Assembly (NCBI GenBank): GCA_965660165.1 | Contig: CBFHYU010000017.1 | Location: forward strand, 1 to 47,623 | Source of the DNA: WTJO01 sp965660165 | GTDB lineage: Bacteria > Pseudomonadota > Alphaproteobacteria > Puniceispirillales > Puniceispirillaceae | Direction: 5' to 3' | DNA: 47,623 nt | Part shown: positions 1 to 8,452 of the stretch, piece after piece | Layout: each line of letters starts with the position of its first letter | Position numbering within the stretch: position 1 is the stretch's first letter | Made by a program: the position numbers and the translations under genes | The notes under the pieces: model-generated | Told to the model about the DNA's origin: nothing | What the model saw: the letters and a program-made list of their open reading frames with translations, nothing else | Database searches by the model: none

Positions 1-27
1 AAACAGCATCTTGCAACCCTGTAATAA

Positions 28-60
28 AATAGCCTGCCCCTTATTCAGGTGCAGGCTATT
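28..60 (-). terminator. Rho-independent terminator of icd
   Basis: A perfect 10-bp inverted repeat (28-37 with 51-60) encloses a 13-nt loop. Read on the minus strand it lies about 30 nt past the icd stop codon and is followed by a T-rich run (TATTTTATTA). This is the layout of an intrinsic terminator for icd. Confidence 0.75.
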
Positions 61-90
61 ATCTATGCTAGACCAAATATAGCTAGTCTA

Positions 91-1305
91 TTAGGCCATA
101 GCGCGTTTCAAATTTTCGTCAATCGCATCCAGAAATTCATCGGTAGTCAAAAATGGCTGATCAGGGCTGACCAATAGCGCCAAATCCTTTGTCATATTTC
201 CGCTTTCAACCGTATCAATACAGACTTTTTCAAGAGTTTCAGCAAATTTGGCAACATCTTCTGTGCCATCAAATTTTGCACGATAGCTTAACCCTCTTGT
301 CCATGCGAAAATTGAGGCGATAGGATTAGTTGAGGTTGGCTTGCCTTGCTGGTGCTGGCGATAATGGCGCGTTACTGTGCCATGCGCAGCTTCTGCTTCA
401 ACTGTTTTCCCATCTGGTGTCATCAGCACAGATGTCATCAGACCAAGTGAACCAAAGCCTTGTGCAACAGTGTCAGACTGGACATCACCATCATAATTTT
501 TACATGCCCACACAAATCCGCCTTCCCATTTCATTGCACAGGCCACCATATCATCAATCAGACGATGCTCATAGCTGATGCCAGCATTTGCAAATTTGTC
601 TTTGAATTCTGCTTCAAACACCTCTTCAAACAGATCCTTAAAGCGGCCATCATAGGTTTTCATAATAGTGTTCTTGGTTGACAGATAAACAGGCCAGCCA
701 AGATCAAGTCCGTAATTCATACAGGCGCGCGCAAAACCTCTGATAGACTCATCCAGATTATACATTGCCATCGCAACGCCGCCATCAGGGAAGTCAAAGA
801 CGGTATGGGTAGTTGCTTCTGATCCATCTGCTGGTTGGAAGGTTAAGGTTAAGGTACCTGCACCTTCGATTTTCATATCTGTTGCACGATACTGATCGCC
901 AAAGGCGTGACGACCAATCACGATTGGCTTTGTCCATCCAGGTACTAGACGAGGCACATTTGAGCAGATGATAGGCTGGCGAAACACAGTGCCGCCAAGA
1001 ATATTTCTGATAGTGCCATTAGGCGATTTATACATAGCTTTCAGATCAAATTCTTCGACCCGCGCTTCATCAGGTGTGATGGTGGCGCATTTAATTGCAA
1101 CACCATGCTCTTTCGTGGCATTTGCAGCATCAATGGTGATTTGGTCATTTGTTGCATCACGTGCTTCAATACCCAAATCAAAATATTTCAGATCAACATC
1201 AAGATAGGGATGAATCAGCTTATCTTTGATTTTCTGCCAGATGATCCGTGTCATCTCGTCCCCGTCCATCTCAACAATAGGATTTTTTACTTTGATTTTG
1301 CTCAT
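91..1305 (-). CDS. icd: NADP-dependent isocitrate dehydrogenase
   Basis: The enzyme oxidatively decarboxylates isocitrate to 2-oxoglutarate in the TCA cycle and makes NADPH. The 404-residue protein is of the IDH1/IDH2 (eukaryote-like) subfamily that many alphaproteobacteria use, not the E. coli type. Residues align in register with human IDH1: S94, N96, R100, R109, R132 (in GRHAFGDQYR) and Y139 are all present, and these bind isocitrate. The NADP-binding segment EAAHGTVTRHYR is intact. The ATG at 1305 is preceded by an AGGGGC-like ribosome binding site. A hairpin terminator follows the stop. Upstream (1330-1475) are a duplicated AAAGGAATCTT motif and an 8-bp inverted repeat (1385-1392/1409-1416) of unknown role. 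Confidence 0.97.
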   Translation of the reverse strand: MSKIKVKNPIVEMDGDEMTRIIWQKIKDKLIHPYLDVDLKYFDLGIEARDATNDQITIDAANATKEHGVAIKCATITPDEARVEEFDLKAMYKSPNGTIRNILGGTVFRQPIICSNVPRLVPGWTKPIVIGRHAFGDQYRATDMKIEGAGTLTLTFQPADGSEATTHTVFDFPDGGVAMAMYNLDESIRGFARACMNYGLDLGWPVYLSTKNTIMKTYDGRFKDLFEEVFEAEFKDKFANAGISYEHRLIDDMVACAMKWEGGFVWACKNYDGDVQSDTVAQGFGSLGLMTSVLMTPDGKTVEAEAAHGTVTRHYRQHQQGKPTSTNPIASIFAWTRGLSYRAKFDGTEDVAKFAETLEKVCIDTVESGNMTKDLALLVSPDQPFLTTDEFLDAIDENLKRAMA

Positions 1306-1475
1306 AATATGCCCCTACTTTTTTGCAAATATGTTAGCCAGAAAGGAATCTTCTTGCCCAAAAAGGAATCTTTTTGATTATCTGAGGGTGTGCATGCGCA
1401 ACACAACACACACCCTTATGAGGGGGTTATATTGCGCTTGCAGAGATAGTTCAAGTGCTTAACGCATAATATAGC

Positions 1476-2060
1476 TTATGACGCAGGCTTGCGTGCCATT
1501 TGCTGTTCAAGATTATCAACAAGGTCATCTGCATTATCTGCCACTGAGAAATGTAGCAGACCTTTTGAATGCACAAAGCCTTCTTCTGTTGCGTGATGCA
1601 ACATGCCTACGACATGATCCCAATAGCCAGAAACATTCAGAATATGCACCTGAGCGTTGATAATTCCTAGCTGGTTCCATGTAAGCACTTCCATCAATTC
1701 ATCCATTGTACCAAGCCCGCCCGGAAGCACAATAAACGCATCAGTGCCCGTATACATCATGGATTTTCGTGTATGCATATCATCAACAACAATCAATTCC
1801 TGAACAGATTTATTACCTACTTCCAATGTTTCCAGAAATTTGGGGATAATGCCTGTTACATGGCCGCCTGCCTCTAGCGCGCCTGCAGCAAATGCCCCCA
1901 TCAGACCTGTACGGCCGCCGCCATAGACACAGGAAAAGGCTCTTGCGCCAAGCATGCCGCCAAGCCGCCTTGCTTCTTCAGCATAAAGCGCATCTAAGCC
2001 ATTAGATGCGCCCGCAAAAATACACAGCCGCCTATCTATATTCAGTCCAGTGTCAGACAT
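1476..2060 (-). CDS. LOG family protein (nucleoside monophosphate phosphoribohydrolase)
   Basis: This is a Lonely-Guy (TIGR00730) family protein of 194 residues. The family hydrolyses the N-glycosidic bond of nucleotide 5'-monophosphates; in plants and some bacteria this releases active cytokinins, and in other bacteria it probably acts in purine nucleotide salvage. The signature PGGLGTMDE is at residues 113-121. The upstream catalytic MHTRK block is at 95-99 and a glycine-rich YGGGRTGLMG loop is at 46-55. The ATG has an AGGA site seven bases upstream. It lies downstream of nothing else on its strand and is divergent from the LysM gene at 2168. The true substrate cannot be told from sequence. 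Confidence 0.93.
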   Translation of the reverse strand: MSDTGLNIDRRLCIFAGASNGLDALYAEEARRLGGMLGARAFSCVYGGGRTGLMGAFAAGALEAGGHVTGIIPKFLETLEVGNKSVQELIVVDDMHTRKSMMYTGTDAFIVLPGGLGTMDELMEVLTWNQLGIINAQVHILNVSGYWDHVVGMLHHATEEGFVHSKGLLHFSVADNADDLVDNLEQQMARKPAS

Positions 2061-2167
2061 AGTATAATCCTGAAAAAAGTCAGTAATTTAATTGTGCAGT
2101 TTCAAACTTGATAGTAACATAAGTTATGTGGTTAATGCTAACCAAAGTTGTAGGCACTGGTTGAAAT

Positions 2168-3427
2168 ATGCGTTCATTTACAGTTCTATCGTTAATTATT
2201 GCAGGTGCGATATGCGCGTTAACACTTGGATGGTTTTTTTTCTCTACCAATTCTGATGAAAAACAGTTCCAACAACAAACCTCAATTAGTAATGCAGATA
2301 CCCTGACACGCACCACAGAACCCTCAGAAATAAAACCGCAAGAGGTAAGCCCGCCTGAACCAGCGTTGCTGTCATCTCCACAGCCTATTCCATTTGTACA
2401 ATCTGATAGCGATAACACAAATAAGACATCTGAAAATGCGTCAGACACACATTCTGACAAAACGTCCGAAACAACATCTGAAATACCCCCCCAAATAACA
2501 CCCAAAAGCACACCTGATATAACACCAAAAATATCGATAGCGCGGATTGATCCACAAGGTAGTGCTGTTCTGGCTGGCACAGCTGATGCGCGCGCTAGCA
2601 TTATTATTTCTGAAAATGGGGTTGAATTAGGCCGAACAGTCGCTGATGATTCAGGTGAATGGGTAGCTGTGCTTGATAAAAATTTGGCACAAGGGGAGCA
2701 TCTGCTGATTATTGAGATGCATACTGAAGATGGCGAAATTATTTTGGCTGACCGTGCAATAGTGGCGCAACTTATGGGCGATGATAAACCGCTGGTAGCA
2801 ATCGTTCCAATGGGTGAGGCCATATCAGGTGAGCGTGCTGATGTGCGCATTGTATCTGTGCCAGAGGAGCTGAAACAGCCAGTAACACCTATCATCACGC
2901 CTCAGACAGCGCGAAATACGGCTAAAGATACAGATCAAGAAAAACAAGCACCAAAAGCTGTGCCAACATCTGTAGAGGCATTAGAGCCTAATATTTCAAT
3001 CTTCACTTTGGCGTGGCAATCCAGCACTATGTTGACCATCAAAGGCGAGGCTGAAGCAGGCGAGACTATTAGGGTAAGTTTTGGCGAAACACAGATGCAA
3101 GCCGACTATCAGCAAAATAGCTGGTCTGCGACGATAGCTGTTCCTGTTGATACAGGCGTGAACGCTCGGCTAACAGCAGAATTGTTCTCAGGCGACAACA
3201 CTATTTTGGCAAGAAAATCACTAAATATTGATCTGCGCCAGCTAGATATTGGAAAAGATGGAAGTGATATGGTGGTTGTGCAGAAGGGTGATATGCTGTG
3301 GCGGATTGCCTATCGCACCTATGGAAGTGGGATTCGCTATCTTGATATTGTTAAACGTAACCAGACACGCATTGATGACCCTGATTTGATTTTTCCAACT
3401 CAAATTTTCTCATTGCCAGCACAATAA
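2168..3427 (+). CDS. LysM-domain cell-envelope protein with Ig-like region
   Basis: The 419-residue protein begins with an N-terminal membrane anchor or signal segment (about residues 4-25, hydrophobic, ending near WFFFS). A long Ser/Thr/Pro-rich linker (about 27-115) follows. Next comes a bacterial Ig-like beta segment (about 118-190, with the GTADARASIIISENG pattern), a second beta-rich stretch (about 270-355), and a C-terminal LysM domain (about 371-417, VVVQKGDMLWRIAYRTYG, then NQTRIDDPDLIFPTQ). LysM binds the N-acetylglucosamine backbone of peptidoglycan, so the protein probably sits in the periplasm attached to the inner membrane and bound to the wall. This architecture is common and poorly characterised in alphaproteobacteria. 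It has no catalytic domain that I can recognise. The ribosome binding site is weak. Confidence 0.88.
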   Translation: MRSFTVLSLIIAGAICALTLGWFFFSTNSDEKQFQQQTSISNADTLTRTTEPSEIKPQEVSPPEPALLSSPQPIPFVQSDSDNTNKTSENASDTHSDKTSETTSEIPPQITPKSTPDITPKISIARIDPQGSAVLAGTADARASIIISENGVELGRTVADDSGEWVAVLDKNLAQGEHLLIIEMHTEDGEIILADRAIVAQLMGDDKPLVAIVPMGEAISGERADVRIVSVPEELKQPVTPIITPQTARNTAKDTDQEKQAPKAVPTSVEALEPNISIFTLAWQSSTMLTIKGEAEAGETIRVSFGETQMQADYQQNSWSATIAVPVDTGVNARLTAELFSGDNTILARKSLNIDLRQLDIGKDGSDMVVVQKGDMLWRIAYRTYGSGIRYLDIVKRNQTRIDDPDLIFPTQIFSLPAQ

Positions 3428-3548
3428 CGTTACAACGGCGTGATACTGAAAGCACATTGCAGAGTAAGAATTAAGGTTAAGTCAAATTGTTAATCTGCGT
3501 ATACTGAGCCAACATAAGCGCCCCAAAGACAAAAAAGATACGATAAAC

Positions 3549-4238
3549 ATGGCTGAACATAAGACACACCATCTTCATCTAGCATGGCAGGGACTATCTG
3601 AAATGATAGCCCAGAAAACCGCTGAGCCTGTGTTTCCTGTTAAGGCAGTGGCAGGCTGTTTATGTATCTTTGCGGTGATTTTGTATCTTCCGCTAGGGGT
3701 CGTGCTGTTTGGCGGATTTTTATACCTTCATCTGATTTTGCGCATGTCAGCTACCCCTATTCTAGCGTCTGATGCAGGTGCCCAACAGATGATATTTTCG
3801 CCAATTGACGGGCAGATTTTAACGATAGGTAATGACCGTGATGGCCAGTTTATTGTATTCAGCCCGCAAGTTTTTGATAGCCATGTTATCTATGCGCCTG
3901 TTGAGGGGGAATTAGCACAGCATATTCATTTTTCTGGCAGGTTTGATATGGTGCAAGTTAGCGCAGAAGAAATCACTATTCCTGAGCATAATATGCGCCA
4001 TGAATATGTTATCGAATTCGGCACGGAAAGCCTAAAGCTTGATATTGTGGGAACACGGTTTAACCGTATTGTCAGTGCGTTTATAGATGAAGGCAAAAAG
4101 CTAGCACGCCGTGAGGCTATCGCTTCAGCTATATTCCATCCGATTATCATCATGCATCTACCAGATAGCTATCAGCTAGAATGTCATCTCTCGCAACGAT
4201 GCATTGCAGGTGATACACCGATCGCCCAAAAAACATGA
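3549..4238 (+). CDS. Phosphatidylserine decarboxylase-like protein lacking the pyruvoyl cleavage site
   Basis: The 229-residue protein has the length and layout of short (PSD-A type) phosphatidylserine decarboxylases: a membrane segment at about 31-62, then FSPIDGQI (81-90) and FDSHVIYAPVEG (109-120) matching the family's SPADG and DVHVNRAPVDG blocks. D87 and H112, counterparts of the catalytic Asp and His, are kept. The segment that should read like FGSR or LGST, where the proenzyme cuts itself to form the pyruvoyl cofactor, reads FHPI at 196-199. No Gly-Ser pair occurs there, so by the known mechanism it cannot mature normally. It is followed 34 bp later by a CDP-alcohol phosphatidyltransferase, echoing psd-pssA operons. 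Homology is clear; the activity is doubtful. Confidence 0.8.
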   Translation: MAEHKTHHLHLAWQGLSEMIAQKTAEPVFPVKAVAGCLCIFAVILYLPLGVVLFGGFLYLHLILRMSATPILASDAGAQQMIFSPIDGQILTIGNDRDGQFIVFSPQVFDSHVIYAPVEGELAQHIHFSGRFDMVQVSAEEITIPEHNMRHEYVIEFGTESLKLDIVGTRFNRIVSAFIDEGKKLARREAIASAIFHPIIIMHLPDSYQLECHLSQRCIAGDTPIAQKT

Positions 4239-4272
4239 CATATGTGATGGTTGACATGATGAGCATCTGTTT

Positions 4273-4890
4273 ATGCTAGATAGCCGTATCAGAAAACAGA
4301 TAGACCCAGCGTTGATATTGCTTTCAGCCCAGCTTTTCCGAATTGGCATTACCGCAAATCAGCTTAGTATTGCTGGACTTGCGCTTGGGCTGATGGCGGG
4401 TATTTGTGTGATGTATAATGCCTGCATTATTGGGTTTTGTTTTTTTTGTCTTAGCCGATTGGCAGACGGTCTAGATGGGCCATTGGCACGCCAGACAAAC
4501 GCAACAGATTTTGGCGGCTTTCTAGATATTGTTTGTGATTTTATCTTTTATAGCTTTATTCCCTTTAGCTTTGCAGTATTACAGCCAGAACATGCGATTG
4601 CTGCTGCATTTCTGATGCTGAGCTTTATGGGTACAGGCACAAGCTTTCTTGCCTATGCAATATTGCAGGCAAAACATCCTGAAAAAACAAATATGCCCTC
4701 ACAGCAGAATAAGTCTTTTTACTATCTTGGCGGCTTGACTGAAGGCACAGAAACGATTGCAGTTTTGGGGCTATGTTTTCTGTTTCCTGAATATTTTGTA
4801 TGGCTGGCATGGGGGTTTGGGGTATTATGCTGGATTACAGTTATCACCAGAATCAGGTCAGCATGGCTGGATTTTGGAAAAGACTGTTGA
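4273..4890 (+). CDS. CDP-alcohol phosphatidyltransferase family membrane protein
   Basis: This 205-residue integral membrane enzyme belongs to the family that joins a CDP-activated lipid to an alcohol, releasing CMP. The metal-binding signature is complete: D65-x2-D68-G69-x2-A72-R73-x7-G81-x3-D85-x3-D89. The first spacer is seven residues rather than the usual eight, as I recall for some alphaproteobacterial members. About five or six hydrophobic helices surround it. A second conserved block (SFYYLGGLTEGTET, about 147-160) also fits that subgroup rather than classical PssA or PgsA. It follows the decarboxylase-like gene closely and is probably co-transcribed with it. The alcohol acceptor is unknown. 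Confidence 0.88.
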   Translation: MLDSRIRKQIDPALILLSAQLFRIGITANQLSIAGLALGLMAGICVMYNACIIGFCFFCLSRLADGLDGPLARQTNATDFGGFLDIVCDFIFYSFIPFSFAVLQPEHAIAAAFLMLSFMGTGTSFLAYAILQAKHPEKTNMPSQQNKSFYYLGGLTEGTETIAVLGLCFLFPEYFVWLAWGFGVLCWITVITRIRSAWLDFGKDC

Positions 4891-4955
4891 AATCGTCAAA
4901 AAACATATTATCGTTTGAGTATAATTAGGCCAGCTAAACGAAAAGAGATAGCAAG

Positions 4956-7262
4956 ATGAAATTTGGTATTGGGCAATCTATTAAACGTATTGAAGATAAC
5001 ACGCTGATCACGGGAAAAGGGCAGTTTTCTGATGATAAAATGCCAGGTGAGGGGGCGCATGTTGCTTTTTTACGTTCGCCTTTTGCCCATGCAGACATCA
5101 CCCATATCGATATTAGCGCGGCTAGCAAAGCCTCTGGCGTCATTTTGGCGGCCACACAGGCTGATTTGGACAGCGATCAGGTGGGCGAGATCCAATGTCG
5201 GCAATATGTAACCAACAGAGATGGCTCATCTGTACCACAGATCACAAAGCCCCCTATGGCAAGAGGCAAGGTCAGGCATGTGGGTGATATTATTGCTATG
5301 GTGGTGGCAAATACCAGAAAAGAGGCGCTTGATGCGATTGAGCTTATTGACGTTGATTATGACACGCTAGATGCTGTCTGTGATGTGTATGATGCGATAG
5401 CAGAAGGGGCGCCGCAGCTTTATGACTGCTATCCGCAAAATATCGTGTTTGACTGGGAAGCTGGTGATATTGATGATGCGCAAGCTAAAATAGATGAAGC
5501 TGTCGCAAATGGCGCACAGCTAGTGTCAGTTGATGTGGTAAATAGCCGGGTACTTCCAAATTCTATGGAAACTCGGCCGATGGTGGCAATGCCGTCTGAT
5601 AGTGGCGGGTTGCGTATCTGGTGCGGAAGTCAGGGGCCGGTTGGGCTTGCTGAACAGATAGCCGAAGCATTATCACTTAAGACGGAAGACGTGCATATCA
5701 TCACAGGCGATGTTGGCGGCGGGTTCGGATTTAAGATTTTCCTGCATCCAGAACAATTATGTATTGCATGGGCAGCACAGAAAACACACCAGACTGTCAG
5801 ATGGCAACAAGATAGGTCAGATGCGTTTTTATCTGATCTACATGGCAGAGATAACAGAACACAAGCAGTGGCTGCGGTTACAGAGGATGGCAGGATCAAA
5901 GCGATAAATGTATCTGTTCATGCTAATATGGGTAGTTGGCTATCCAATTTCTCTATTTATATTCCAACCCTTTCTGCCTGCCGCACCTTAACTGGTCCTT
6001 ATGATATTCAGCATGCAGGCATGCGCGTTAGAGGAATTGTCACAAACACCCCTGCAATTGATGCATTTCGGGGGGCAGGGCGGCCTGAAGCGAATTATCT
6101 GATGGAGCGCCTGATTGACCATATTGCTTATCAGCTTAAGCTGGACAGGGTAGAGGTTCGCAAACGTAATCTTATCCCTAAACAGGCTATTCCTTATAAG
6201 ATGGTTGAAGGCGGAACTGTAGATTCAGGTGATATGGTGGGCTTGCTGGATGATGCGCTGGCAAAGTCAGACTGGAATGGTTTTGCAACTAGACGCGCAC
6301 AAAGCGAAGCAGAGGGGAAATATCGCGGCATTGGTCTTGCAATGTATCTTGAACAATGCGGCGGCGGCGGTGATGCTGGCATAGAGCTAGAATTTCTGGC
6401 AGATGGCCATGTGAATATCTATGCCTCTCAACAGGATAATGGGCAGGCACATAGAACAACCCTGACTCAGATTTTCTCATCACGTCTTGGCTATGATGCA
6501 GATAATATCACCGTTATTCAGGGTGATAGTAACCGCACGCCAGCAGGCTCAACAGGCGGCGCTAGAATGGCTGCTGTGATGGGCTCAACCTTGTTTGAAG
6601 CGGCAGGCATTGTTGCTGAAAAGGCACAGATATTTGCAGCAGAACGGCTTGAGGTTCAGCCTGATGAGGTAGAGTTTGATGATGGGCTATTTACCGCATC
6701 TCAGACAAATGAAACATTGAGCATTGAAGAAGTTGTTAGCCTGATGGCAAGTGACGGTGATGAGCATCCGCTCAATATGAAACATAGCTATACCACAAAA
6801 GGCGCAAGCTATCCGTATGGCTGTCATGTGGTAGAAGTCGAAATAGATAAGGCAAGCTGTATTCCGCAGATTGTCGCCTATAATGTAGTGGATGATTTTG
6901 GCAATGTGCTAAATCCGCTTACATTAGAAGGCCAAATTCACGGCGGTATCGCGCAAGGTGTAGGCCAAGCGCTGTATGAGCATGTTGCGTATGATGAAGA
7001 AGGCCAGATGCTATCTGGATCGCTTATGGACTACACCTTGCCCCGCGCAGATCATCTACCCACCATCAACTGCTACATGCGCAATACCCCATGTTTGAAT
7101 AATTTGCTTGGGGTTAAGGGCGCAGGCGAGGCAGGGGCAATTGGCGCGCCGCCAGCTGTTATTTCGGCAGTGTGTGATGCGCTGGATATCGTTCATGTTG
7201 ATATGCCAGCCACCTTACAAACTATTTTCGATGTGGTGTCACAGAAACAATCAGCAGCATGA
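4956..7262 (+). CDS. Xanthine dehydrogenase/CoxL-family molybdopterin-binding subunit
   Basis: The 768-residue protein is a large (molybdenum) subunit of the xanthine oxidase superfamily. It has the molybdopterin-binding GGGFGFK motif, the loop FRGAGR (371-376) and the catalytic Glu E725 in GVKGAGEAG. The loop matches so-called form II CoxL-like proteins (AYRGAGR) rather than genuine CO dehydrogenases (AYRCSFR), so the substrate is probably not CO. Such enzymes normally work with a 2Fe-2S small subunit and an FAD medium subunit; neither is encoded beside it. Its stop codon overlaps the msrB start in an ATGA junction, so the two are translationally coupled. The start has an AAGAGAT site upstream. 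Confidence 0.92.
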   Translation: MKFGIGQSIKRIEDNTLITGKGQFSDDKMPGEGAHVAFLRSPFAHADITHIDISAASKASGVILAATQADLDSDQVGEIQCRQYVTNRDGSSVPQITKPPMARGKVRHVGDIIAMVVANTRKEALDAIELIDVDYDTLDAVCDVYDAIAEGAPQLYDCYPQNIVFDWEAGDIDDAQAKIDEAVANGAQLVSVDVVNSRVLPNSMETRPMVAMPSDSGGLRIWCGSQGPVGLAEQIAEALSLKTEDVHIITGDVGGGFGFKIFLHPEQLCIAWAAQKTHQTVRWQQDRSDAFLSDLHGRDNRTQAVAAVTEDGRIKAINVSVHANMGSWLSNFSIYIPTLSACRTLTGPYDIQHAGMRVRGIVTNTPAIDAFRGAGRPEANYLMERLIDHIAYQLKLDRVEVRKRNLIPKQAIPYKMVEGGTVDSGDMVGLLDDALAKSDWNGFATRRAQSEAEGKYRGIGLAMYLEQCGGGGDAGIELEFLADGHVNIYASQQDNGQAHRTTLTQIFSSRLGYDADNITVIQGDSNRTPAGSTGGARMAAVMGSTLFEAAGIVAEKAQIFAAERLEVQPDEVEFDDGLFTASQTNETLSIEEVVSLMASDGDEHPLNMKHSYTTKGASYPYGCHVVEVEIDKASCIPQIVAYNVVDDFGNVLNPLTLEGQIHGGIAQGVGQALYEHVAYDEEGQMLSGSLMDYTLPRADHLPTINCYMRNTPCLNNLLGVKGAGEAGAIGAPPAVISAVCDALDIVHVDMPATLQTIFDVVSQKQSAA

Positions 7263-7654
7263 GCAAGATTTCAAAAACAAAATCTGAATGGCAGGCAGAA
7301 CTGACCGAGATGCAATATTATGTGACCAGAGAACATGGCACAGAACGCGCCTTTTCGGGCATGTATCATGACCATAAAGAAACAGGGCTATATCGCTGTA
7401 TTTGCTGTAATACACCTCTTTTTAGCAGTGATGAGAAATTTGACTCAGGTACAGGTTGGCCCTCTTTTACTGCCCCTGTTGATGAGAATAATGTTGGCAA
7501 GAAAGAAGATAGAACATTCTTTATGCGCAGAACAGAGGTGCATTGTGCGAATTGTGAGGCGCATCTAGGCCATGTGTTCCCAGATGGCCCTGCTGATCGA
7601 GGTGGTTTGCGCTATTGCATAAATTCCGCATCACTTGATTTTGAAGATAACTAG
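7259..7654 (+). CDS. msrB: Peptide-methionine (R)-S-oxide reductase
   Basis: MsrB reduces the R form of methionine sulfoxide in proteins, repairing oxidative damage with thioredoxin as electron donor. The 131-residue protein has the SelR fold signatures: two zinc CxxC pairs (C47/C50 and C96/C99), the block GTGWPSF (64-70), and the catalytic cysteine C120 in RYCINSASL. It has cysteine rather than selenocysteine. The ATG overlaps the last codon of the molybdenum hydroxylase gene. The family normally needs a resolving cysteine; C49 is a possible candidate but this is not clear. The downstream 200 bp hold inverted repeats and no gene. Confidence 0.96.
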   Translation: MSKISKTKSEWQAELTEMQYYVTREHGTERAFSGMYHDHKETGLYRCICCNTPLFSSDEKFDSGTGWPSFTAPVDENNVGKKEDRTFFMRRTEVHCANCEAHLGHVFPDGPADRGGLRYCINSASLDFEDN

Positions 7655-7679
7655 CCCGCCTAAAAAGACTCACAAAAAT

Positions 7680-7785
7680 AGGTAGCGCATCTTTGCTACA
7701 TGCTTACATTCTGCCGGAGAATACAGAAAAGCATCTACAAAGACATGCGCTACCTTAGCCAGTCTTATCTCAATCTGGATTGAGA
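7680..7785. repeat. Long imperfect hairpin plus adjacent 8-bp palindrome
   Basis: Bases 7680-7705 pair, with a few mismatches and a 2-nt bulge, with 7729-7755 (GGTAGCGCAT against ATGCGCTACC at the outer ends). The loop contains a further short stem, ATTCT-gccgg-AGAAT. A separate palindrome, TCTCAATC-TG-GATTGAGA, lies at 7768-7785. The element sits between convergent msrB and the EF-hand gene. Neither arm is followed by a clear T-run, so a simple intrinsic terminator is not a good fit. Confidence 0.6.
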
Positions 7786-7855
7786 GCCTATATCTGGCGC
7801 AATGACGGTGACACAAAAAATGAGGGGGAGAAATCACGCATCATTGTAGGCTTAT

Positions 7856-8263
7856 CTAGCCGTCATGTTCAGCTTCATTATGACCTTCGGCCTTGCGCTC
7901 ATGACGCATTTCACGCAATTCATCTTTGGTGATAAATAAATCACCATTACCATCAATCATGGCAAATCTTTCTAGCCGCTTCGAGCTAAATTCTTCAATG
8001 CCGATCTGGCCGTTGCCATCAAGGTCTAGCGCATCAAACTGCATCTGCAAATTAGCCTGTATTTCGGCTTGTGATATCATGCCATCTTCATCGGTATCCA
8101 AAGACTTCATGAAATGCTTTCCCCGTTTGCCATGAGACATATATTCCCCATGTTCGTTTTTGCCGCCATGACGTTCGTCAAATGCAGCGTGAGAGATAGC
8201 AGCAACGGATGCAACACCTGCAATAAGGCCGCTAGCGATCAGGATTTTGTGTGAAGTTTTCAT
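7856..8263 (-). CDS. Secreted EF-hand calcium-binding protein
   Basis: The predicted 135-residue protein starts at the ATG at 8263, which has an AGGAAGA ribosome binding site eight bases upstream; an in-frame extension to 8344 lacks this support. A Sec signal peptide (about 1-26, ending ISHA) is followed by a His/Gly/Lys-rich stretch. Three EF-hand loops come next: D56-x-D58-x-D60-G (DTDEDGMISQAE), D80-x-D82-G-N84 (DLDGNGQIGIEE) and D104-x-N106-x-D108 (ending E115). The C-terminus is rich in His and acidic residues. It probably binds Ca2+ in the periplasm or outside the cell; its partner is unknown. Confidence 0.88.
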   Translation of the reverse strand: MKTSHKILIASGLIAGVASVAAISHAAFDERHGGKNEHGEYMSHGKRGKHFMKSLDTDEDGMISQAEIQANLQMQFDALDLDGNGQIGIEEFSSKRLERFAMIDGNGDLFITKDELREMRHERKAEGHNEAEHDG

Positions 8264-8452
8264 CTGTTTGGTCTTCCTAGTCAGTTTGTTAATGACCCTA
8301 AGATAGAAAGCAAATGCGACCATAATAGGGCTATAACATGACACCTTTACGCCCGATTGTAATAAACATAGAAAAAATCCAGATAATTCTGGAAATCTGC
8401 TGAACTATGGCTGATAAGGGGAGTGAGAAAAGCGCATCGTTGAGGATTCTCT

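Noticed and set aside
2080..2898. A long minus-strand open frame opposite the LysM protein gene
   Set aside because: It lies within the LysM gene on the other strand, is Ser-rich low-complexity in translation, and has no recognised domain. The plus-strand product has clear domains, so this is a shadow.
4956..7262. Genuine carbon monoxide dehydrogenase (form I CoxL)
   Set aside because: The active-site loop reads FRGAGR, not the AYRCSFR of true CO dehydrogenases, and no coxM or coxS lies beside it.
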